From an uncultured Massilia sp. (GTDB lineage: Bacteria > Pseudomonadota > Gammaproteobacteria > Burkholderiales > Burkholderiaceae): a stretch of 64,000 nt of DNA. Both the position numbers and the translations under genes were made by a program. Of the stretch, positions 25,422 to 37,578 are shown one piece after another. The notes beneath the pieces were generated by a model. It saw nothing but the letters and a program-made list of their open reading frames with translations. It had not been told where the DNA came from and made no database searches. The stretch spans positions 209,095 to 273,094 of the forward strand of contig CAMLMV010000002.1 in the NCBI GenBank assembly GCA_946481275.1, written 5' to 3'. Numbering within the stretch: the first letter of the stretch is position 1; every line of letters begins with the position of its first letter.

Positions 25422-25495
25422 GGTGGGCTCACCGAGCCCACGCGGAAATCAACGTGACGCCGGCGTCACGCGTGGGCACGGGGTGCCCATCCTAC
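25418..25495. repeat. Composite inverted repeat (REP/BIME-like) between convergent genes
   Basis: The outer arms GTAGGGTGGGC (25418) and GCCCATCCTAC (25485) are inverted with one mismatch. Between them are three further hairpins: GTGGGCTC/GAGCCCAC, the palindrome GTGACGCCGGCGTCAC, and GGGCAC/GTGCCC. The element contains the stop codons of both convergent genes, virK-like and waaF. The design resembles REP-type elements, which end transcripts or protect their 3' ends. Copy number in the genome cannot be judged from one window. Confidence 0.6.
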
Positions 25496-26526
25496 GGTTG
25501 GCATGAGGATCGGCACCAGCTCGCTCCACACCCGTTCCACGCTCATCTTGTTCATGCAATCGTGATGCCCGAGCGGGCACTCGCGCTTGCGGCATGGCGA
25601 GCATTCCAGGCGCAGCGACACCGTCCGCGCCACTTCCGACAGCGGCGGCGCGTAGTCCGGGTCCGTCGAGCCGTACAAGGCGACCACCGGCCGGTTCAGC
25701 GCCGACGCGATGTGCAGCAGGCCGGAATCGTTGGAGACGACGGCGCTCGCCTGCGCCAGCAGCGCGATGGCCTCGTCGAGCGACGTCTGGCCAGCCAGGT
25801 TGCGCACCGCGGCCCCGGCCGCGCCGGCATGCTGCTGGACCTGGGAGCACGTCTCGCGGTCGTTCGGCGAACCGAGCAGCAGCACCTGCACGCCCGGCAC
25901 GGCATCGACGACCTTCGTGGCGAGCAGCCCGTAGTAGGCAGGCGGCCAGCGCTTGGCGATGCCGAATTCGGCACCGGGCGCGAACGCGACGAGCGGACGC
26001 GTGAGGTCGACACCGAGACGCTTGCCGACCTGTTCCGTTTCTTCTCCGCCGACGACGAGGTAGGGCCGCGCCAGCTTGCCCGGCAGCGGCACCTCGGGCT
26101 CGCGCGCGAGGGCCGCGTAGAACGGCACCATCGAGCGGCGCGGCTTGTCGTCGTGGTGCATGACGTTGACCATCCCGTAGCGCATCTCGCCCTTGTAGCC
26201 CACGCGGCGCGGGATGCGCGCCAGCCATGGGATCAGCGCGTATTTCAGGGTATTGGGCAGCACGTAGGCGTCGCTGTAGCCGCGCTCCTTCAGTATCCGC
26301 GCATAGCGCCAGCGTTCGCCCAGCTGCAGCGCGCGGTGGCGGAAAGGCGTCACCAGGATGTCGTCCGCCTCCTGGATGCGGCGCCACACGGGCACCACCT
26401 GCGGCGGCGCCAGCACGTCGATGGCGCGCTCCGGATGGGCCTGCTTGAGCAGGCGCAGCAGTGGCTGGGCCATCACGGCGTCGCCGATCCAGTTGGGCGA
26501 GATGACGAGGGTTCTGTCTTTCTCCG

Positions 26527-26530
<4 letters not shown>
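25466..26530 (-). CDS. waaF: Lipopolysaccharide heptosyltransferase II
   Basis: WaaF adds the second L-glycero-D-manno-heptose to the LPS inner core at the inner face of the inner membrane. The 354-aa product is a GT-B enzyme of family GT9. It has the N-terminal SPNWIGDAVMAQPLL motif, the middle FAPGAEFGIAKRWP block, and the donor site ASAVVSNDSGLLHIASALNRPVVALYGSTDP. CRKRECPLGHHDCM is a typical Cys-rich WaaF end. The start overlaps the msbA stop (ATGA), so core synthesis and lipid A export are coupled. The last codons lie inside the inverted-repeat element. Confidence 0.93.
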
Positions 26531-28249
<1,719 letters not shown>

Positions 28250-28272
<23 letters not shown>

Positions 28273-29491
28273 TCAGGCAGAAGCCCATGAGCAGGAACAC
28301 CATGAGCGCATAGAACAGACTGCCCTTCATAGACCAGAAAATCACTTCCGTCAGCCCGAAGCCGACATAGCCGAGCACCACGAACGCCCCGCCCAGCGCG
28401 ACCGCGAACTGCGGTCCGCGCGCATTCTGCCTGATCTGGCGCAGGAAGAACCGCAGGGGCGCGTACAGCGTGGCGGCCCAGATGACGAAGCCGATGACGC
28501 CGCCGGTCGCGAGCGCCTGCAACCCGTCATTATGCAGGTGCGGGAGCTCGAGCACCATCGGATCGAGCCGGCCGGCCTGCGCATACTCGGCCAGGCGCAG
28601 GCGGCAGGCGTCGAAACTCATGCCCAGCACCGGGTGTTCGCGGATCAGCATGGCGGCGCCCTTCCACAATTCCAGCCGGGTGCCGACGTTGGTCCAGACG
28701 GTGCCGCCGTCGTACCACGTGCGGGCGTCGCGCACGCCTTCGGCGAAGCGTTCCTGCACGCCCAGCGCCGGCGTGAACCAGGCCGCGGCCACCACGGCCA
28801 CGCCGGCGGCCAGCAGCGCACGCGTGCGGCGGCCGTCGATCCGGCCCACGTGGCGCCCCAGCACCAGCAGCACCAGCACGACCGCCGCCCAGCCGCCGCG
28901 GGTGCCGGTCAGCACGGACGCGGCGAGTCCCGCCAGCGCGCCGGCGCCGGCCAGCAGCGCGTCGCGCGGGCGGTCGCGCATGTCGATCGCGCCGGCCAGG
29001 GCCACCAGCCCCAGCAGCATCGCCAGGTCGCCGAACGTGATCGAATTGATGAATCCGCCCGGCCGCTCGATATGCAGGCCGAAGCGCTGCCAGGCGATGA
29101 ACGGCAGCGCCGCCACCGCGCCCGCGCTCGCGCCCCACCACAGCGCCCGCCGCGGTGCGCGCACGGCCACGACGAGGACCAGCGCGCTTACGGACAGGAG
29201 CATGCGCAGCGGCTTTTCCTGCACGCTCAGCCGTTCCCCGCGCAACAGGGCGCAGGCGAGCACGAACAGGAAATGCAGCAGGAAGGCTAGCACGACCCAG
29301 CGCACCTGCGGCCAGTGGCGCACGAGGGCATCGCGGCTCGGCTTGATAAATATCAAAGCGCTAACCAGGAAGAGAAAACTTGCAAGATTCACGCCGAACG
29401 AGGTGACGAGGCTCAAAAAGGGTAACAGGAAGGCCAGGGCGCCGATCCAGACCCGCATCGGCTCCCTCGTGTTCGTCGGATTGCTGTTCAT
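28250..29491 (-). CDS. O-antigen ligase/polymerase family membrane protein
   Basis: The 413-aa product has about eleven to twelve membrane segments and a large periplasmic loop containing GTRLELWKGAAMLIREHPVLGMSFD and the conserved H in LPHLHNDGLQ. These features, with the GTRGGW motif, define the O-antigen ligase (WaaL/Wzy_C) family. WaaL joins polymer from undecaprenyl carrier to lipid A-core in the periplasm. The position ahead of msbA and waaF favours a ligase role, but Wzy-type polymerases and protein glycan ligases share the fold, so no gene symbol is given. Confidence 0.85.
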
Positions 29492-29545
29492 CGATGTTCT
29501 TGTGGGATACTCTTGCCCCTGAATATGGCAGTGTAACTTGACCTT

Positions 29546-30382
29546 ATGCTTCACGCACAGACAATCTCGGTCGTGATCACCACCTATAACCGGCCAGACG
29601 CGCTGGAGGCGGTGGTGCGGGCATGTTTTATGCAGAACGACAAGAATTTCGAAATCATTATCGCTGATGATGGCTCGACTGCCAACACGCGTGCCTGCGT
29701 GGAGCGCCTTGCGGCGGCGTCTCCGGTGCTTCTGCGCCACGTCTGGCAACCCGACCAGGGGTTTCGCGCCGCGATGGCGCGCAACCGCGGCACCCTCGCC
29801 GCCACCGGCAACTACATCGTCTTCCTGGACGGCGACTGTATCCCCCAACGCGATTTCATCGCGCGCCATCGAATGCTGTCCGAGCCGGGCTGCCTCGTGT
29901 CGGGCAGCCGTATCCTGATGTCGGAGGGGCTGACGCGCCGGGTGCTGGATGATGGGATCGACGTGAGCGCCACGTCGCCGCTGAAGCGCCTTGGATGGCG
30001 GCTGCGGGGCGACCTGAACAAGACTTTGCAGCCGCTGGGGCTGCGCTGGCCCGACCTGGGCCGCACGTCGCGCAAGTTCACCTGGCGGCGCATCAAGAGC
30101 TGCAACCTGGGGGTCTGGCGCAGCGACCTGGAGAAGGTGAACGGCTTCGACGAGAGCTTCACGGGCTGGGGCCATGAAGATTCCGACCTCGTCGTGCGGC
30201 TGTTCCACGCGGGCGTGCGGCGCAAGGACGGCGCCTTTGCCACCGAGGTCTTTCACCTGTGGCACCGCGAGGCGCAGCGCGACCAGGAGACCAGCAACCG
30301 CAAGGTCGTCCTCGAACGCGCTGCTAACAAGGTTACGCAGGCAACGATCGGGTTGCGCGAGCACGCGCAGCCGGCGGGGTAG
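29546..30382 (+). CDS. GT2-family glycosyltransferase
   Basis: The 278-aa product is a GT-A enzyme. It has [18 protein letters not shown], the IIADDGS nucleotide-sugar site, [12 protein letters not shown], the metal-binding DxD as FLDGDCIP, and a C-terminal galactosyltransferase-like block with [35 protein letters not shown]. This second block (GWGxED) is typical of enzymes that modify LPS core or capsule. It diverges from the ligase-msbA-waaF operon by 54 bases, so a role in core or O-chain synthesis is likely. Its last 50 bases overlap the end of the convergent chemoreceptor gene. Confidence 0.88.
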   Translation: MLHAQTISVVITTYNRPDALEAVVRACFMQNDKNFEIIIADDGSTANTRACVERLAAASPVLLRHVWQPDQGFRAAMARNRGTLAATGNYIVFLDGDCIPQRDFIARHRMLSEPGCLVSGSRILMSEGLTRRVLDDGIDVSATSPLKRLGWRLRGDLNKTLQPLGLRWPDLGRTSRKFTWRRIKSCNLGVWRSDLEKVNGFDESFTGWGHEDSDLVVRLFHAGVRRKDGAFATEVFHLWHREAQRDQETSNRKVVLERAANKVTQATIGLREHAQPAG

Positions 30383-31952
30383 CGGACCGGCGCGTTTCCG
30401 CCGGCGCCGCCGTCTCCACGCGGAACACGCTGACCACCTGGGCCAGCTTCGCGGCCTGCTCCTGCATCGCTTCCGACGCCGCCGCCGCTTCCTCGACGAG
30501 CGACGCGTTCTGCTGGGTCACCTGGTCCATCTGGGCGATGGCCTGGTTGATGTGCTCGATGCCCTCGCCCTGCTCCTGGGTGGCGTTGCTGATGGCGCCG
30601 ATCATCGTGCTGACCTTGTTCACGCTCGCGACGATCTCCTGCATCGTCGCGCCCGCTTCCTCCACGAGCTTCGCGCCGTCGTCCACGCGCGCCACGGAAT
30701 CGCCGATCAAGGCCTTGATCTCCTTGGCCGCCGAGGCGGAACGCTGGGCCAGGTTGCGCACTTCGCTCGCCACCACGGCAAAGCCCCGGCCCTGCTCGCC
30801 GGCTCTGGCCGCCTCGACCGCGGCATTCAGCGCGAGGATATTCGTCTGGAACGCGATGCCGTCGATGACGCCGATGATGTCGACGATCTTGCTGGACGAC
30901 GCGTTGATCGACGCCATCGTATCGACCACGCGCGCGACGACGACGCCGCCGCGGCCCGCCACCTCGGCGGCGGAATCGGCCAGGCGGCTCGCTTCGCGCG
31001 CGTTCTCGGCGCTGTTCTTCACGGTCGACGTCAGTTCTTCCATCGACGCGGCCGTCTCTTCGAGCGAGCTGGCCTGTTCTTCCGTGCGGCTCGACAGGTC
31101 CAGGTTGCCGCTGGCGATCTCGCGCGACGCCGTCGCGATCAGGTCCGTGCCCGAGCGCACGTCGGCGACGATGCCGGCCAGCGCGTCGCGCATGCGTTTC
31201 ATGGCCGCCATCAGGCTCGCCTCGGCACCGGCCCGCACGGGTACATCCATGCCGAGGTCGCCGGCCGCGATGCGCTGCGCCACCGCGACAGCGTCTTCCG
31301 GATCGCCGCCGATCGAGCGTTCGACGCTGCGCACGATCATCCAGACGAGGCCCGTGAGCAGCGCGCCGATCACGGCCAGCCAGGCGGCTGCGCCAGCCAG
31401 CTGGGCATGGAAGGCGTGATCGAGGTCGTCGATGTACAGGCCGTTCATGAAATACCAGCCCCAGGGCCGGTACGCCTGGACATGGGTGAGCTTGGGTACC
31501 GGCTTGTCCGAGCCCGGCTTGGCCCACAAGTATTCGATGAAACCCGCGCCGTTCGCCTGCGCGGCGGCCATGCCGTCCGCGTAAGGGTTATGGCCGTTCG
31601 GGTCGACGACCCTGCCGAGCGGGGAACCGACCAGTTCCGGCTTGATCGGATGCATCAGCACGGACTTGTCGTCGTAGACCGTGAAGTAGCCGTTGGCGCC
31701 GAAGCGCAGCGCCCGGGTCCGGGCCAGCACCTGCTGTTTCGCATCGTCGAGGGACAATTTGCCGGCGGCGGCGAGGGCCGCGTACTCCTTGGCGATGGAC
31801 GCGGCCATCTCGCTGGCGTTCGATAACTGGATCTTGCGCTCCTCGAGGCGCAATGCGCGGCTTTGCAGCGCGTTCACCGTGAACACGGCAAGAAGACAAA
31901 CCCAGCTGAGTAATAAGGGGAGGAAGAGCTTACGACGAAATGTAATTTTCAT
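30333..31952 (-). CDS. Methyl-accepting chemotaxis protein with a Cache sensor
   Basis: The 539-aa receptor has an N-terminal membrane helix ([21 protein letters not shown]) and a periplasmic single-Cache domain with [23 protein letters not shown] and [12 protein letters not shown] second helix ([19 protein letters not shown]) follows, then a HAMP domain and the long cytoplasmic coiled coil. The signalling tip is intact in [21 protein letters not shown], with the invariant E/R pattern. Cache domains of this type often sense small acids or amino acids; the ligand is unknown. No C-terminal CheR-binding pentapeptide is seen; the end is Ala/Arg-rich. No chemotaxis genes are adjacent. Confidence 0.92.
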   Translation of the reverse strand: MKITFRRKLFLPLLLSWVCLLAVFTVNALQSRALRLEERKIQLSNASEMAASIAKEYAALAAAGKLSLDDAKQQVLARTRALRFGANGYFTVYDDKSVLMHPIKPELVGSPLGRVVDPNGHNPYADGMAAAQANGAGFIEYLWAKPGSDKPVPKLTHVQAYRPWGWYFMNGLYIDDLDHAFHAQLAGAAAWLAVIGALLTGLVWMIVRSVERSIGGDPEDAVAVAQRIAAGDLGMDVPVRAGAEASLMAAMKRMRDALAGIVADVRSGTDLIATASREIASGNLDLSSRTEEQASSLEETAASMEELTSTVKNSAENAREASRLADSAAEVAGRGGVVVARVVDTMASINASSSKIVDIIGVIDGIAFQTNILALNAAVEAARAGEQGRGFAVVASEVRNLAQRSASAAKEIKALIGDSVARVDDGAKLVEEAGATMQEIVASVNKVSTMIGAISNATQEQGEGIEHINQAIAQMDQVTQQNASLVEEAAAASEAMQEQAAKLAQVVSVFRVETAAPAETRRSATPPAARARATRSLPA

Positions 31953-32188
31953 ATTGATCGGCGCCGTCTCCTGACGCGGTGAACACGGAAAATATCCGTA
32001 GATCAATATTTACCGATGACCACACTCAAACACAATGGCTCAGTTAAAACGGTAATGATGTTAGCGATCACTTTTAGTCGGACGCGGCGGTGGCGCAACA
32101 CCTGTTAGCAAATTAACTTGCCATATGCACACCTGGCTTCGGCAAGGCATCCATTAGAATAGCGACTTTTCCGATTTCACGACTGCAC

Positions 32189-32920
32189 ATGGCGACCCAG
32201 GGCGAGTACGACTATTTCAAGAACATCGGCACCGACGGGATGCGGCACGCCGCGCACAAACCGTGGTCGGACGCCCAGTGCGGCATGTACCTGATGGAAC
32301 TCGGCGCCATGATGGGCCTGATGCCGGAAGGCGGCCGCCTGCTGGACATGGGCTGCGGCACGGGCTGGACCAGCGTGCTGTTCGCAAAGAAGGGATTCCA
32401 GGTGGTCGGCCAGGACCTGGTGCCGGAAGCCATCGATGCGGCCCGCCAGCTGGGGCGCGACAATGGTCTCGACCATCTCGACTTCGTCGTCGGCGACTAC
32501 GAGTCGCTGACCTTCGAGAACGAATTCGACGTGGTCGTGTTCTTCGACTGCCTGCACCATGCGGTCGACGAAGTCGGCGCATTGAAAAGCGCGTACCGCG
32601 CGCTGAAGCCCGGCGGCATCTGCATCACGTCGGAGCCGGGGCTGGGCCACGAGCGGCGCTCGGCGGCCATCATGCAGGAATTCGGCACGACGGAGCGCGA
32701 CATGCATCCCGCGAAAATCATCCGCGGCGCGAAGAAGGCCGGCTTCACGGGCTGGTCCGTGCATCCGCACGCCCAGTATCTCTACATCGCGCTGTACCGG
32801 CGCGAGCTGCGCGGCCTGCTCGGCAAGGTGATGCGCATCCCGGGCATGCGCGCGCTCGTGGGCGCGTGCACGGTGCTGTTTTCCAGGCACCAGGCCGGCA
32901 TCGTCGTCCTCCGAAAATAG
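32189..32920 (+). CDS. Class I SAM-dependent methyltransferase
   Basis: The 243-aa product has the SAM-binding motif I LLDMGCGTGWTSVLFAKKG, acidic motif II VVGQDLVPEAID, and motif IV VVFFDCLHHA, then ALKPGGICITSEPG. This is the Methyltransf_11/25 layout. The N-terminal YDYFKNIGTDGM and the C-terminal hydrophobic region (GLLGKVMRIPGMRALVGACTVLF) hint at a lipid- or glycan-linked substrate near the membrane, as in polysaccharide methyltransferases. That is a guess. No partner gene is adjacent: a chemoreceptor lies upstream in divergence and dnaE converges downstream. Confidence 0.8.
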   Translation: MATQGEYDYFKNIGTDGMRHAAHKPWSDAQCGMYLMELGAMMGLMPEGGRLLDMGCGTGWTSVLFAKKGFQVVGQDLVPEAIDAARQLGRDNGLDHLDFVVGDYESLTFENEFDVVVFFDCLHHAVDEVGALKSAYRALKPGGICITSEPGLGHERRSAAIMQEFGTTERDMHPAKIIRGAKKAGFTGWSVHPHAQYLYIALYRRELRGLLGKVMRIPGMRALVGACTVLFSRHQAGIVVLRK

Positions 32921-32925
32921 AGTAA

Positions 32926-32958
32926 GTCGATGGTGCGCACGGCGTGCCCACCATCGAC
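32926..32958. terminator. Perfect-arm hairpin between convergent genes
   Basis: GTCGATGGTG pairs exactly with CACCATCGAC, with a smaller GCAC/GTGC stem inside. It starts six bases after the methyltransferase stop and ends ten bases before the dnaE stop, so it can serve both transcripts. No T-run follows. Its core, GCGCACGGCGTGCCCA, resembles part of the repeat element at 25470-25490. Confidence 0.5.
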
Positions 32959-32968
32959 GCCCGGACAC

Positions 32969-35900
32969 TCAGTACTCGACCGCCACTTCCTTCGCGCCGA
33001 GGTGCAGCTCGAGCGCGTATTTCAGTTCGTCCGACGGCGCCACGCGCCAGGCGTCGCCCAGCTGCAGGGTGCACGGGATGCCCTGCGGCGTCACGCGCAG
33101 GCTGACCGGCAGTCCGTTCTCGTGGCGGTACGGCTGCAGGATCTCGGCCAGCTTCGCCGGCGCGATCGTGCACGCCACGTCCATCTCCAGCTTGTGGCCG
33201 TACTGGATGCGCGCCGTCGCGATGTCGAACACCTTCTCCGCCGTGATGCGCAGGCCGCCGTTGAAGCGGTCTTCCGACACCTTGCCCACGACGAGCAGGA
33301 ACTCGTCCTCGCGGAAGATGTTCTTGTGCAGCTCGAACAGCTCGTTGTAGATCGTGACCTCGACGACGCCGGACTTGTCGTCCAGCGCGACGATGAGGAT
33401 CTTGCCGCGCTGCGTGAGCTGCGTGCGCACGCCCGTGATCACGCCGCACAGCATGCGCGGGTCGCGCGACGGTTCCAGGTCCTTCAGCTTGGTCTTGGCA
33501 AACCGGCGCACTTCCTGCGCGTACGAGTCGAACATGTGGCCCGACAGGTAGTAGCCCAGCGCGGTCTTTTCCTCGGCCAGCTTTTGCCGGTCCGTCCACG
33601 GCGTCGCCTTCACGTAGTCCGGCGGCGCGACGAGATCGGAATCGTCGCCGCCGAACAGGCTGACCTGGTTCGCGGCGGCAGCGGCCTGGCCCGCCGCTTC
33701 CATCGCGAAGGCGACCGATGCCAGCAGCACCGCGCGGTCGGTGCCGAAGCAGTCCATCGCACCGGCGCGGATCAGCGATTCGATCGTGCGGCGGTTGATC
33801 TGCTTGCGGTCGACGCGCTTGCAGAAGTCGAACAGGTCCTTGAACTTGCCACCATCTTCGCGCGCCGCGATGATCGCCTCGATCGCGCCCTGCCCCGCGC
33901 CCTTCACGCCGCCGAGGCCATAGCGGATGTTCTTGACGGGCTTGCCCGTGACGGACGGCGGCGGGCCTTCCGGCGTGAAGCGGAACTGCGATTCGTTGAC
34001 GTCCGGCGGCAGGATCGTCAGGCCGCACATGTCGATCGAGTCCTCGACGAGGATCTTGATCTTGTCCGTGTCTTCCATGGCCAGCGACATGTTGGCTGCC
34101 ATGAACGCGGCGGTGTGGTGGACCTTCAGGTACGCCGTGTGATACGACAGCAGCGCGTACGCGGCCGCGTGCGACTTGTTGAAGCCGTAGCCCGCGAACT
34201 TCTCCATCAGGTCGAAGATCTCGTCGGCTTTTTCCTGCGTCAGCCCGTCCTTCGCGGCACCGGCGCGGAAGATCTCGCGGTGCTCGGCCATTTCCTCGGC
34301 CTTCTTCTTGCCCATCGCGCGGCGCAGCATGTCCGCGCCGCCCAGCGAGTAGCCGCCGACGATCTGCGCCATCTGCATCACCTGCTCCTGGTAGACCATG
34401 ATGCCGTAGGTCTCGGACAGGATCGACTCCGTGCGCGGGTCCGGGTAATCGAACTTCTCGCCGTGCTTACGCTTGCAGAAGTCCGGGATCAGGTCCATCG
34501 GACCCGGACGGTACAGCGCCACGAGCGCGATGATGTCCTCGAAGCGGTCGGGACGCGCATCCTTCAGCATGCCCTGCATGCCGCGGCTTTCAAGCTGGAA
34601 CACGGCGACGGTCTTCGCGTCGGTCAGCAGTTTATAGGTCGGCCGGTCCGTCAGCGGCAGCTTGGCCAGGTCGAAATCCTTGTCGACCGGATCGAGCGCG
34701 CGGATGTAGTTGACGGCGCGGTCGAGGATGGTCAAGGTGGTCAGGCCCAGGAAGTCGAACTTCACCAGGCCGGCCGCCTCCACGTCGTCCTTGTCGTACT
34801 GCGACACGACGCCGGCATCGCCGCCCTGCGTGTACAGCGGGCAGAAGTCCGTCAGCTTGCCGGGGGCGATCAGCACGCCGCCCGCGTGCATGCCGATGTT
34901 GCGGGTGATGCCTTCGACCTGCTGCGCGAGCTCGATCAGCTGCTTCACTTCTTCCTCGTTCTCGAGGCGTTCCTTCAGCATCGGCTCTTCTTCGATCGCC
35001 TCGGCGATCGACACCTGCTTGCCCGGCTTGAACGGGATCAGCTTCGAGATGCCGTCGCAGAAGTTGTAGCCGAAGTCGAGCACGCGGCCCACGTCGCGGA
35101 TCGCGCCCTTCGCCGCCATCGTACCGAACGTGGCGATCTGCGACACGGCGTCGCGGCCGTACAGGTCCTTCACGTGCTGGATGACGAGTTCCCGCTTTTC
35201 CTGGCAAAAGTCGATGTCGAAGTCGGGCATCGAGACGCGTTCCGGGTTCAGGAAGCGTTCGAACAGCAGGTTGTATTTCAGCGGATCGAGGTCGGTGATC
35301 TTGAGCGCGTACGCGACGAGCGAGCCCGCACCGGAGCCGCGGCCCGGGCCGATCGGCACGCCGTTGTTCTTGCCCCACTGGATGAACTCCGCCACGATGA
35401 GGAAGTAGCCCGGGAACTTCATCTTGATGATGGTGTTGTTCTCGAACTCCAGACGGGCTTCGTAGCGCGGGCGCTCCTTCTCGCGCTGCACCGGGTCCGG
35501 GTACAGCTCGACGAGGCGCTCTTCCAGGCCCTTTTTCGTTTCCGCGACGAGGAATTCGTCGATGGTCATGCCCGGCGTCGGGAAGTTCGGCAGCTGCGGC
35601 TTGCCGAGCGTCAGGGTGACGTTGCAGCGCTTGGCGATCTCCACGGAGTTGGCCAAAGCACCCGGCAGATCCTTGAACAGTTCCGCCATCTCGGCCTGCG
35701 ACTTGAAGCACATGCCTTCGTTGAAGCGGCGCACGCGCTTGGCGTTGGCCAGCATCTCGCCCTCGGCGATACAGACGCGCGCCTCGTGGGCGATGAACTC
35801 GTCCTTGCTGATGAACTGCACGGGGTGCGTCGCAACGACGGGCAGCCCGAGCCGGTTCGCCAGCGCCACGGAATGGCGCACCTGCTGTTCCTGGTTCGGC

Positions 35901-36463
35901 TGGCCGGCGCGCTGGATCTCCACGTAGAAGTGCCCCGGGAAGATCTGCGCCCAGCGCCGTGCGCACGCCTCGGCCTTGTCCAGGTCGCCGTTGTCGATGG
36001 CCTGGCCGATGTCGCCGAACTGCGCGCCCGACAGCACGATCAGGCCATTCGACTGCGGCACGTCCGGCTCCAGCGTGGAGACGGAGGTCGCGAGCGCTTC
36101 CAGCCACTCGACGCGGATCTCGGCCCGGCCCTTGTACTGGTTCGTCAGCCACGCCTTGGACACCAGTTCGCACAGCTGCAGATAACCCGTCTTGTTCTTG
36201 CACAGGATGAGCAGGCGGAACGGCTTGTCGCGGTTCTCGTCGTTCGTGATCCACGCGTCGACCCCGACGATCGGCTTGACGCCCTTGCCGCGCGCCGCTT
36301 TATAGAAGCGCACGAGGCAGAAGGCATTGGCCAGGTCGGTGACACCTACCGCCGGCTGCTGGTCCTTGACGGCAGCAGCTACGAGGTCGTCGATGCGGAC
36401 AAGGCCGTCGACGATCGAGTATTCGGTATGGACGCGGAGGTGGGTGAAGATCGGGGAAGTCAT
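32969..36463 (-). CDS. dnaE: DNA polymerase III alpha subunit
   Basis: DnaE is the replicative polymerase subunit. The 1164-aa length is normal. The N-terminal PHP domain starts FTHLRVHTEYSIVDGL. The palm carries the catalytic Asp residues in MPDFDIDFCQEKRE near residue 400, and GPGRGSGAGSLVAYAL just before. YGFNKSHAAAYALLSYHTAYLK is the helix-hairpin region, and an OB fold (ITGVRTQLTQRGKILIVALDD) precedes the C-terminal tau-binding domain. It stands alone here, not with dnaQ or accB genes. It is the main housekeeping anchor in the middle of the window. Confidence 0.97.
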   Translation of the reverse strand: MTSPIFTHLRVHTEYSIVDGLVRIDDLVAAAVKDQQPAVGVTDLANAFCLVRFYKAARGKGVKPIVGVDAWITNDENRDKPFRLLILCKNKTGYLQLCELVSKAWLTNQYKGRAEIRVEWLEALATSVSTLEPDVPQSNGLIVLSGAQFGDIGQAIDNGDLDKAEACARRWAQIFPGHFYVEIQRAGQPNQEQQVRHSVALANRLGLPVVATHPVQFISKDEFIAHEARVCIAEGEMLANAKRVRRFNEGMCFKSQAEMAELFKDLPGALANSVEIAKRCNVTLTLGKPQLPNFPTPGMTIDEFLVAETKKGLEERLVELYPDPVQREKERPRYEARLEFENNTIIKMKFPGYFLIVAEFIQWGKNNGVPIGPGRGSGAGSLVAYALKITDLDPLKYNLLFERFLNPERVSMPDFDIDFCQEKRELVIQHVKDLYGRDAVSQIATFGTMAAKGAIRDVGRVLDFGYNFCDGISKLIPFKPGKQVSIAEAIEEEPMLKERLENEEEVKQLIELAQQVEGITRNIGMHAGGVLIAPGKLTDFCPLYTQGGDAGVVSQYDKDDVEAAGLVKFDFLGLTTLTILDRAVNYIRALDPVDKDFDLAKLPLTDRPTYKLLTDAKTVAVFQLESRGMQGMLKDARPDRFEDIIALVALYRPGPMDLIPDFCKRKHGEKFDYPDPRTESILSETYGIMVYQEQVMQMAQIVGGYSLGGADMLRRAMGKKKAEEMAEHREIFRAGAAKDGLTQEKADEIFDLMEKFAGYGFNKSHAAAYALLSYHTAYLKVHHTAAFMAANMSLAMEDTDKIKILVEDSIDMCGLTILPPDVNESQFRFTPEGPPPSVTGKPVKNIRYGLGGVKGAGQGAIEAIIAAREDGGKFKDLFDFCKRVDRKQINRRTIESLIRAGAMDCFGTDRAVLLASVAFAMEAAGQAAAAANQVSLFGGDDSDLVAPPDYVKATPWTDRQKLAEEKTALGYYLSGHMFDSYAQEVRRFAKTKLKDLEPSRDPRMLCGVITGVRTQLTQRGKILIVALDDKSGVVEVTIYNELFELHKNIFREDEFLLVVGKVSEDRFNGGLRITAEKVFDIATARIQYGHKLEMDVACTIAPAKLAEILQPYRHENGLPVSLRVTPQGIPCTLQLGDAWRVAPSDELKYALELHLGAKEVAVEY

Positions 36464-36546
36464 CCTGTCATTTTACCTCGGACGGCCAAAAGGGAGGGTT
36501 GCATCCAGGCACGGTGATGCTCTTGACAAGACCTCGACACGTGATC

Positions 36547-37425
36547 TCAGAACGCATAATTGATGGCCCCGCCGAACACCCACTGGTTCGGACTCCCGCG
36601 CCGGTCCACGATCGGACTGTCCTTCGCATCCCCCAGCAGCCGCTCGTAGCGCCCGGCCAGGGTCACGCCCCAGTGCCGGTCGAACTGCGACATCAGCTGG
36701 AACGGGACCCGGATCGACACCAGCCCGCCCTCGGCCCGGTACGGCGTCCCGCCCCGCTCCGGGAACGCGGCCAGGTCGGCGCCGTTGATGCCGAAATACC
36801 GGTCAGTAAAATGGTCGCTCGCGAAAAACAGGCTGAAGCCGGCCGAACCGAGCACCGGCCGCCCGGCGATGCCCTGCGGAAACGGATAGAAATACGTCGC
36901 CTTGATGCTGCCCGTGGCGCCCGTGTACAGGTTGTTCGTGTTCCACGCGACGTCGCCGCTGAACACGATCTTGTGCAGCGGATCGCCGGCCATCGGCATG
37001 TCGTAGCTGGCGAAAATGCCGAGCTCGGACGCGGCCGGGATCCGGCGCATCTGGCGGACGATGGCATCGTCGACGTCCGTGTCGCGCGTCGGCCGCGCCC
37101 GGTACAGGAAGCCGGCGCGCAGGCTCTTGAGCTGGGCAAAGGTCTGCGGCAGGTTCATGTTGGACGGCAGCACGTTCAGCTTGACCTCGGGCCCGATCAC
37201 GCGCAGCCACATGCCGTTGCCGAAATTGGCGTGCAGAAATCCCGCACCTTCGGGATGGTAATCCTCGGATCCGGGAAAGTCCGGCAGCCCGAACGCACCG
37301 CCCCCCACCATATTGATTTCCTGCGGCATTTCGACCGGGATCACTTCCTGCGCGCGCGCAGGCGCGGCGAACAGCAGGGCGCCGGACACCGCGAGCCCGG
37401 CCCTGATCAACGTTGACTTCGTCAT
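36547..37425 (-). CDS. MipA/OmpV-family outer membrane protein
   Basis: The 292-aa product has a Sec signal peptide ending ARAQE and alternates short amphipathic strands to a terminal Phe (GGAINYAF), the mark of outer-membrane beta barrels. GGGAFGLPDFPGSEDY at the mature start, WLRVIGPEVKLNVLP, and HWGVTLAGRYERLLGDAKDSPIVD near the end are the MipA/OmpV pattern. MipA in E. coli scaffolds murein enzymes, while OmpV-type members act as porins, so the role is open. It is a single-gene unit downstream (leftward) of an acyltransferase gene. Confidence 0.85.
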   Translation of the reverse strand: MTKSTLIRAGLAVSGALLFAAPARAQEVIPVEMPQEINMVGGGAFGLPDFPGSEDYHPEGAGFLHANFGNGMWLRVIGPEVKLNVLPSNMNLPQTFAQLKSLRAGFLYRARPTRDTDVDDAIVRQMRRIPAASELGIFASYDMPMAGDPLHKIVFSGDVAWNTNNLYTGATGSIKATYFYPFPQGIAGRPVLGSAGFSLFFASDHFTDRYFGINGADLAAFPERGGTPYRAEGGLVSIRVPFQLMSQFDRHWGVTLAGRYERLLGDAKDSPIVDRRGSPNQWVFGGAINYAF

Positions 37426-37578
37426 GATGGCCCCCTCGTTGAAAGATGCAAACCATCCTAAGGGGAGACGTCAATACGACCACTTGCGCCGTCTCAGACG
37501 CGCCATCGAACTTTCATGAGCCAAAATTGTCGGACCGTCCTCAACAACGGGGCTTTGTGGCGCACCCGCCACGCATGA

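Noticed and set aside
32930..36517. 1195-aa plus-strand frame opposite dnaE
   Set aside because: Long only because stop codons are rare in this frame of G/C-rich DNA; dnaE on the other strand is complete with all motifs.
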